A stretch of 50,715 nucleotides of DNA, from assembly GCA_016197205.1 (NCBI GenBank), contig JACPWG010000143.1:1-50715 (forward strand), written 5' to 3'. The translations under genes and the position numbers were made by a program. This document shows, piece by piece, positions 45,993 through 50,715 of this stretch (positions are counted from its first letter, which is position 1; each line of letters starts with the position of its first letter). The notes beneath the pieces were generated by a model that searched no databases, was not told the origin of the DNA, and saw only the letters and a program-made list of their open reading frames with translations. This DNA is from Planctomycetota bacterium. Its GTDB lineage: Bacteria > Planctomycetota > MHYJ01 > WSZJ01 > JACPWG01.

Positions 45993-46343
45993 CTACTGGC
46001 AAGAGAACGCAAGCGCGGTATTGAAAAGGGCGGAGACCGTGGTCCCGCTGATCGTGACCACGATGCGGACGTGCGTGTAGTCGACGCCGGTTTGCGAGAA
46101 GGTGTTGTGGCCGAAGGAATTCTGCGTCACGTTGCCGATGGTCTTCCAGACCTGGCCGGCGTCGTAGCTGCCCTGCAGCTCGTACGTCAGCGTCACCGTG
46201 CCGGAGGTCTGTAGCGTCAGCGCGCTCAGGACCGCCTTGTTGCCCCGTACGGCGATCGCCTGCGAAATGATCGACGTCGCGAACCCCGTGTTCGTCGACA
46301 AGAACTGATTGCGAAAGACCGCGACGAAGTTCGAACCCCACAT
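45993..46343 (-). CDS. Tail-like beta-rich structural protein B', divergent paralogue
   Basis: 116 residues from ATG 46343, with AAGGAG upstream. It aligns end to end with the 117-residue proteins at 43379 and 49836 (FRNQFLSTNTGFATSIIS versus YREQFLSTNTNYATSVIS; FNTALAFSCQ versus FDADLTFSCQ), at roughly half identity. It opens the operon that runs to 41137, so paralogues stand at both ends of the structural genes. Confidence 0.7.
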   Translation of the reverse strand: MWGSNFVAVFRNQFLSTNTGFATSIISQAIAVRGNKAVLSALTLQTSGTVTLTYELQGSYDAGQVWKTIGNVTQNSFGHNTFSQTGVDYTHVRIVVTISGTTVSALFNTALAFSCQ

Positions 46344-46645
46344 GAGGCGACGCTCCTTCCCCAACACTGCAACGCTAGAAGGACTCTTCGCCACCTGCGA
46401 CGGCTTTTGGCGCGCTCCGCCCCTGTTCGTAGTTCCGCCTTCAGGCCGCGATCAACAAGTGAGGACACTTGATTGGCAGTCCGAACCGAGGAGCACTCCT
46501 CGTCCGGCATTCCCCGCGCTCATCCGCCGGGAGGGGACGGGACCCGCCGGCGAATCGGGAAGCGACACGACGGCGGCACGGCGTGTCCTCTTTCAGATGG
46601 ATCGCGGGAGGGCGCTACTCCTCCACGCCGGACCTCGGTCGTGGA
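46344..46645. other. Operon boundary spacer with a dispersed repeat
   Basis: Contains GTAGTTCCGCCTTCAGGC (46429-46446), the family also found at 18037 and 18493. No gene. The promoter for the tail-like operon should lie here. Confidence 0.5.
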
Positions 46646-47743
46646 TCAGACCTCGGACGGCGACGGTTCCTCGCGCCAGCCGTGTCGTCGACAGAGCTCA
46701 CACACGGAGCCCCAGTGCAGGGCGAACTCCCTCTTCCCTCGTATGTTTACGCGTCGGATGCCGGTGACGTGTCGCTCGATCTCCGCCCAACCCGACAGTG
46801 GATCGCGAAGGTGCTGAAGCGACAGTCTGCTGCGATAGCTGGACCCTCCCTCCCTGCACTCCGAACGAAACAGCGAGTCCATGAACGCGATCGGGTTTCG
46901 CCACAACACGTCATTGCCGGCGCGAGAGGAGAGGAGCGTGGCCTTCACGTCCCCCACGTGTCCCATTGCATCGGCCGCCGCTTCGACTTTGGGTAAGTGC
47001 CAGTGTCCCAAACCCACAGTAGACCATTGCAGTTCGCATCGATTGGCGGCGAGCCAGTTGGGTAGCTCATTCTGATCTGGCGGGTCATCGGGTGTGCGCC
47101 GGTGTTCCTTCGTCAGCAGTTCACCGAGCTCCGCCCGAAGCCCCCGGTCGAAGGCGTGCAACAGCAGGTAGCTGGCGCACCTCCGAATCGCCCAATGGTG
47201 TGACGCAAACGCCCGAAAGTACGAATCCAGAGTGTCGCGATTTCCCCACGTGAGGCCCTCCGCACGATACCCGTTCGATTCGAGTCCCGAGATGAACAGG
47301 GTCATGAGTCCCACGATGTCGCAGTATTTCCGGTCGATCGGAAGTGCCGCCCACCACGCCTCGATCTCATCGGCCAGTCCGATTTGCCAATTGGGACCCC
47401 GTAAGCGGCGGGCTCGCAGTGGCCATCCCCAATTATAGATGAAGGCCGAAAGAGTGATCAGGGATTCCAGGGGTTCCTGCTGCCGGAGGGAGAAGCAAAG
47501 TGTGCGCACGACATCCTCAACCGGGCCGTGCCAAAACTCCGGCCCCTCCTTCGGTTGAGCGTGCTTCCGCCGCACCCATACGCGAGCTACGCAATCCTGG
47601 CTGCCGCACACGCGCAGGCGCAGGCCGAACACGGTGAGCTGGGGGAGCCGGGTCAGCGGATTCGGCAGGCCGTGTTCGTCCCGGAGGAACTGGCAGTCAA
47701 GAGGGCTTCCGCATTGGAAGCATGCAAGCGGGCTCAAGAGCAC
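46646..47743 (-). CDS. Partner of the leader protein at 47763, cysteine-rich unknown protein
   Basis: 365 residues if GTG 47743 is used; TTG 47737 is better spaced from GGAGG and would be six bases shorter. Cysteines near the N-terminus (CFQCGSPLDC) and further on (CGSQDC), plus the end CELCRRHG, suggest metal binding. The middle is helical (SFAS-like SALITLSAFIYNWG region, RCASYLLLHAFDRGL). GC is lower than that of the tail-like genes. It has no similarity I can see to the partner at 41137, although both follow leader-type genes. Possible immunity or accessory protein; function unknown. Confidence 0.6.
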   Translation of the reverse strand: MLLSPLACFQCGSPLDCQFLRDEHGLPNPLTRLPQLTVFGLRLRVCGSQDCVARVWVRRKHAQPKEGPEFWHGPVEDVVRTLCFSLRQQEPLESLITLSAFIYNWGWPLRARRLRGPNWQIGLADEIEAWWAALPIDRKYCDIVGLMTLFISGLESNGYRAEGLTWGNRDTLDSYFRAFASHHWAIRRCASYLLLHAFDRGLRAELGELLTKEHRRTPDDPPDQNELPNWLAANRCELQWSTVGLGHWHLPKVEAAADAMGHVGDVKATLLSSRAGNDVLWRNPIAFMDSLFRSECREGGSSYRSRLSLQHLRDPLSGWAEIERHVTGIRRVNIRGKREFALHWGSVCELCRRHGWREEPSPSEV

Positions 47744-47762
47744 ATCCTCCCCAGAGCTCTCG

Positions 47763-49067
47763 TCAGGTATTGTAAACGAAACACTCCGCGGGTAGCATGC
47801 CTGGTTTGTAGGATTGATACTTGATTTTGATCTCAGCTTCCACGAGTGGCGGCTTCGTGCTCTTCACTGCGAGCGTGATCGCAGCTTCCAGCTTGGCTGC
47901 GGCCTCGTCCAGCTCGCATGCCGGTTGAGAACACGGGTAGGCGATCCAGACGCCAACGCTCCCGAAACGGCCATTCTCGAAGCTGAGCCCGTCAGAAGTC
48001 TCCATCCACTTTGCTTCGTACGACCACACGCAGCAGCACCCCCGCCGATCCCTGTCCGGAGGCGGGGGGCGCCTCGGAATTCTGGGCGGGGGAGGGCCAG
48101 TGGGGCCGGTGTCGGTGATGAGTCTCCGGAAGGTCTCCGCCTCCGTCGCCTGACCCGCCGCCTCCGCGCCTGCGCCGCCCTCCCCGCTAACGAGGTACGC
48201 CACGGCGCCTGCTGCCAGCAAGGCCGCAAGGATGACCAAGCACGGCAGCCATGCGCCGATGCAGGGAAAGGGAATGGGCGCGACGGCGATCAGGCGTCCA
48301 CGCCCGGGAATGGCAAAGGCAGCAACGCCCCCGGAAAACATTGCGCCTTGGAATCTGTGGGAGCCGACGGATAGCAAGTAGGGGCCGCTTTCCCCTGGCC
48401 GGCCGAAACTGGCGCGAGGAGCGCGATCCAGGTGGTAGATCTCACCGTGCTGCGCATACACATCAAGCCCCACGGCTACGATGCCGACATCGGTCGCCAA
48501 CATGCCCTCGAAATGCGCCAGCATCAGCCCCCGAGATGCAGGGAGTGGGTAGGCGCGTGCGAGCAGGACTTCACCGCCGAAGGCCCCGTAGCGGTCGTGC
48601 TGCATTCCTCCCGTCGAGGCGATACCAACCATTGGGATCTCGACACTTCCGTCCGCCCGCATCCTCGCCCTCACCCCCGGCTGGCCGTTCACGAACAGCA
48701 GCTCATCCATGTCGATCGGCATGGACGACATCACGGATCCCTGGGTGTGCACGCCGTCCCGGGGCGGCAAAGCCGGCGTGACCGTCTCCCAGGGAGCCGG
48801 TGAGCCGGGCAGGGGCGTCGTGTACGGGTCCGTGACGGGCGTCCCGATGGTGGAACCTGGCGTGAGGGGCGTCGCCGGGAACTTCGGGTACGTCGGCATC
48901 GAGGCGGACGCCGCGTTTGCTCGCTGCAGCGCCAGAGGAGGCGGGGAGAACACCGGTAAGGGCATGTTGCCGGCTCGGCCAGGAACTTCGGTCCACACCG
49001 GCAACCCAGGTGCTCGTCGCGGTTCTCTACTGTACCGGGGACGATTGAAGGGGCCTTCCGGGGGCAT
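47763..49067 (-). CDS. Leader-type variable protein 2, with internal membrane segment
   Basis: 434 residues. It opens MPPEGPFNRPRYSRE and has the shared block DPYTTPLPGSPAP, SMPIDMDELLFVNGQPGVRARM and VEIP (residues about 80-150). Then it diverges from the protein at 41911: a beta-rich region (GIVAVGLDVYAQHGEIYHLD), a membrane helix (LPCLVILAALLAAGAVAYLV), a Pro-rich linker (PPPPRIPRRPPPPDRDRR), CCCVW, and a C-terminal domain ending PAECFVYNT. It is followed after 19 nt by its own partner gene. The helix would suit a toxin that enters or spans a membrane, but this is inference. Confidence 0.7.
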   Translation of the reverse strand: MPPEGPFNRPRYSREPRRAPGLPVWTEVPGRAGNMPLPVFSPPPLALQRANAASASMPTYPKFPATPLTPGSTIGTPVTDPYTTPLPGSPAPWETVTPALPPRDGVHTQGSVMSSMPIDMDELLFVNGQPGVRARMRADGSVEIPMVGIASTGGMQHDRYGAFGGEVLLARAYPLPASRGLMLAHFEGMLATDVGIVAVGLDVYAQHGEIYHLDRAPRASFGRPGESGPYLLSVGSHRFQGAMFSGGVAAFAIPGRGRLIAVAPIPFPCIGAWLPCLVILAALLAAGAVAYLVSGEGGAGAEAAGQATEAETFRRLITDTGPTGPPPPRIPRRPPPPDRDRRGCCCVWSYEAKWMETSDGLSFENGRFGSVGVWIAYPCSQPACELDEAAAKLEAAITLAVKSTKPPLVEAEIKIKYQSYKPGMLPAECFVYNT

Positions 49068-49491
49068 ACCCGTCCTCCTCTCTATGCCGGGGCCGGCGCT
49101 TGTCGGCCCTGGCGATTGTACGCATTGGTCTTCGGATGATCCAGAGCCGGCGCCGAGGAACCCCGCTAAGCTGGATCCTCGCACTTTTTTGCGCAGCGGT
49201 GCGTCTGGAGCCCGCGATTGTGCTGGGTCGAGCGTATTTTCTGACGATTCTCGGGGCTACCGCGGTTCGTAAATAAATCCACAGATAGCCCGAAGCCCCA
49301 GTATTGCTGGGCTCCAGGGTGGTCAAAAAGTGCGAAACTCCAGGCTAAGGGCCCACAACAATAACTTGGCAGGCGCTGTCCTCATGGCTCCTGGGGGCGC
49401 GGCCCTCCGGGCCGCGCTGCGCGGGCCAGTGGCCCGCGCCCCCAAGCGCTGGTCAGCCTGCGAAACTGTGAAGTAATTCTTGCGCGTGCAC
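49068..49491. other. Spacer with family A palindrome
   Basis: 424 bp between leader gene 2 and the leader remnant. A double family A palindrome is at about 49384-49444, with the 5' arm CTGGGGGCGCGG and 3' arm GCCCGCGCCCCCA. The segment near 49180-49290 is AT-richer and might hold the promoter for leader gene 2. No gene. Confidence 0.5.
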
Positions 49492-49689
49492 TCAGCGGCC
49501 CTGATGATAACTTGGCGTGGGTCGGTTTTGCAGGCCAGATCCCTTGTTGACTGTAGATCGGGGGCCGCGCGGGGAAGGAAGAGGGAGGGCCGCCGTACTG
49601 GAGGCCGTGTCGGTTGATGGCCGTTGCGCGATAAGATCGCGAAGTCGCCGGGTGAACCTCGGGTTGTTGAAGGGACCATCGTCGGGCAT
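49492..49689 (-). pseudogene. Leader-type remnant (N-terminus only)
   Basis: 65 residues opening MPDDGPFNNPRFTRRL, with the same ribosome site as the other two leader genes (AGGAGGACGGGC before ATG). It lacks the DELLF...NGQP block and any C-terminal domain and ends near the family A palindrome. It lies right downstream of a full copy of the duplicated genes A and B. It is most simply a cassette whose variable part was lost. Confidence 0.65.
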
Positions 49690-49835
49690 GCCCGTCCTCC
49701 TAGCAAGCCCGGAGCCTTCGCATTTCGAGCTTGGCGCCTGTAGTCTTCGGGTTCAGCGCTGCCAAGAGTCGCCGCAGAAACGCGGGCTCCGGCGGGCACG
49801 CGCAGCACTCCCGAAGCGATCTTGCGGCGAATTCC

Positions 49836-50189
49836 CTACTGGCACGAGAACGGCAGGTCGGCGTCGAACGTCGCGGAAACCACGTTGCCGACGATCGTCA
49901 CCGCCACGCGAATGTGCGAGAAATCCAGCCCGGTCTGGGCCAGCATGTTGTTGCCGAACGTGTCCTGTGTGATGTTCGCGATCGTTCGCCAGACCCGGCC
50001 CCCATTATACGTGCCCTGCAACTCGTAGGTGACCGTCGGGACTCCATCGACCTGAATCGTGACGACATCCAGCACGACCTTGTTCCCCTCGACGGGGATC
50101 GGACCGGAGATCGCCGAGGTCGCGTAGTTCGTGTTGGTCGAGAGAAACTGCTCCCGATACACCGGCACGTGCTTCGTCCCACAGAGCAT
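49836..50189 (-). CDS. Tail-like beta-rich structural protein B (copy 2)
   Basis: 117 residues, nearly identical to the protein at 43379; the few differences include Asp for Asn in QVDGVPTVTYELQ and Val for Met in VGNVVSATF. It precedes the leader remnant by 146 bp. Confidence 0.7.
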   Translation of the reverse strand: MLCGTKHVPVYREQFLSTNTNYATSAISGPIPVEGNKVVLDVVTIQVDGVPTVTYELQGTYNGGRVWRTIANITQDTFGNNMLAQTGLDFSHIRVAVTIVGNVVSATFDADLPFSCQ

Positions 50190-50206
50190 GCTGCCAGCCC
50201 TCGTGC

Positions 50207-50503
50207 CTACGAAATTCCGAAGACCCGCATCGACACCAGCCGCAAGAGACGGCGCCGCTCCCCCTCGTCCAGCGCGTCGAACCGGGCGACGAGGTCTCGC
50301 GCCTCCGCGAGCCGCGCCGACTCTTCCCGCGCCCGACGACCCGGGTCGTGCGCAGCCAGGACGGCCTGCGCCGTCCCGAGCTGCGCCGGCGTCGGCGGCG
50401 CGGCCCAGTCAATCCGACCCGTGGACGCGCAGCCGACGACCGCCAGCCCCGCGGAGCGAAGCTCGTCGAAGAGGGCTACGGGATCGTGGAGGTCGGCGGC
50501 CAT
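50207..50503 (-). CDS. Small tail-operon protein A (copy 2)
   Basis: 98 residues, near-identical to the protein at 43750. It starts at ATG 50503, overlapping the stop of the truncated fibre-like gene at the window edge. Confidence 0.7.
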   Translation of the reverse strand: MAADLHDPVALFDELRSAGLAVVGCASTGRIDWAAPPTPAQLGTAQAVLAAHDPGRRAREESARLAEARDLVARFDALDEGERRRLLRLVSMRVFGIS

Positions 50504-50715
50504 CACCCGAGCACCTCCGCGACCAGCCCGGACTGAAACAGGCTGCTGCCGTTGTCTCCATACCAAGTCGCGTTCACGGTTCCCGTCGTGGCCTCGAGCC
50601 ACGCGAGGTAGTGGTAGCCGATTCCAGGGTTTCCCACGTAGCGCGCGGACGGCTTCGCTGGGGCCGCGTAGGTGCTTATGTGCGACCTCACCACGGCCCC
50701 AAAGACCTTCGCGGA
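50503..50715 (-). CDS. Phage tail-fibre-like protein, 3' end only (copy 2)
   Basis: The last 70 residues are visible; the start lies beyond the right edge. They match the end of the protein at 44046 almost exactly (AVVRSHISTYAAPAKPSARY, ...SGLVAEVLG). Confidence 0.75.
   Translation of the reverse strand, partial: SAKVFGAVVRSHISTYAAPAKPSARYVGNPGIGYHYLAWLEATTGTVNATWYGDNGSSLFQSGLVAEVLG

Larger units (their letters stand above)
49690..50715. repeat. Segmental duplication, copy 2
   Basis: Partner of 43234-44258; runs off the right edge of the window, so the duplicated stretch may be longer. Confidence 0.85.

Noticed and set aside
1..50715. Genome-wide recoding of TGA as a sense codon
   Set aside because: TGA ends several clear genes, including the ACP at 14193 (overlapping the next ATG) and the hydratase at 13678.

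Overview
This is a GC-rich bacterial window with no tRNA, rRNA or CRISPR array that I can see. The gene content fits a large-genome environmental bacterium, most likely a planctomycete or a relative. It has two alpha-2-macroglobulins (one next to pbpC), a DUF4058 protein, a four-helix-bundle (S23) protein, a polyphosphate glucokinase, an RHS/YD-repeat giant, a GspK-like giant pseudopilin, and many short palindromic repeats between genes. The lineage is an inference from content, not a match.

Layout. 1-5900: the 3' part of an RHS-repeat gene, broken by an in-frame TGA at 344, with a low-GC variable tip and a small secreted downstream gene. 6146-8755: a secreted HExxH metallopeptidase-TPR protein and a membrane-anchored coiled-coil protein. 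9093-17881 (+): a lipid-type cluster made of a polysaccharide pyruvyl transferase-like enzyme, an S23 protein, an acyl-activating enzyme, an enoyl-CoA hydratase, an acyl carrier protein overlapping a second acyl-activating enzyme, a diacylglycerol kinase-like enzyme and a PlsC-type acyltransferase. Two copies of a 166-bp near-palindrome sit inside this cluster. 18761-24208 (-): a giant GspK/LamG pseudopilin, a secreted protein of unknown function, and polyphosphate glucokinase. 25169-33958 (+): alpha-2-macroglobulin and penicillin-binding protein 1C, a classic periplasmic defence pair. 34102-35753: a DUF4058 protein and a second PlsC-type acyltransferase. 36063-40925 (+): a second, metazoan-like alpha-2-macroglobulin with four membrane segments in its middle. 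In it a TGA codon replaces the codon of the thioester cysteine.

41137-50715 (-): a block of small phage-tail-like genes carrying modular cassettes. Three genes begin with the same leader (MPxxGPFNxxRxxR). The two long ones also share a DELLFxNGQPxVRARM block, then diverge completely. Each long one is followed by a different, lower-GC partner gene. The third is a leader-only remnant. The genes upstream of the first and third leaders are almost identical, offset by 6457 bp with no indel across the coding block. This looks like a recombining effector-partner or receptor-tip system coupled to tail-fibre-like genes.

The strongest leads for new biology are this cassette system and the alpha-2-macroglobulin with TGA at its thioester position. 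The second may be a selenoprotein or a nonsense allele; the sequence alone does not decide.
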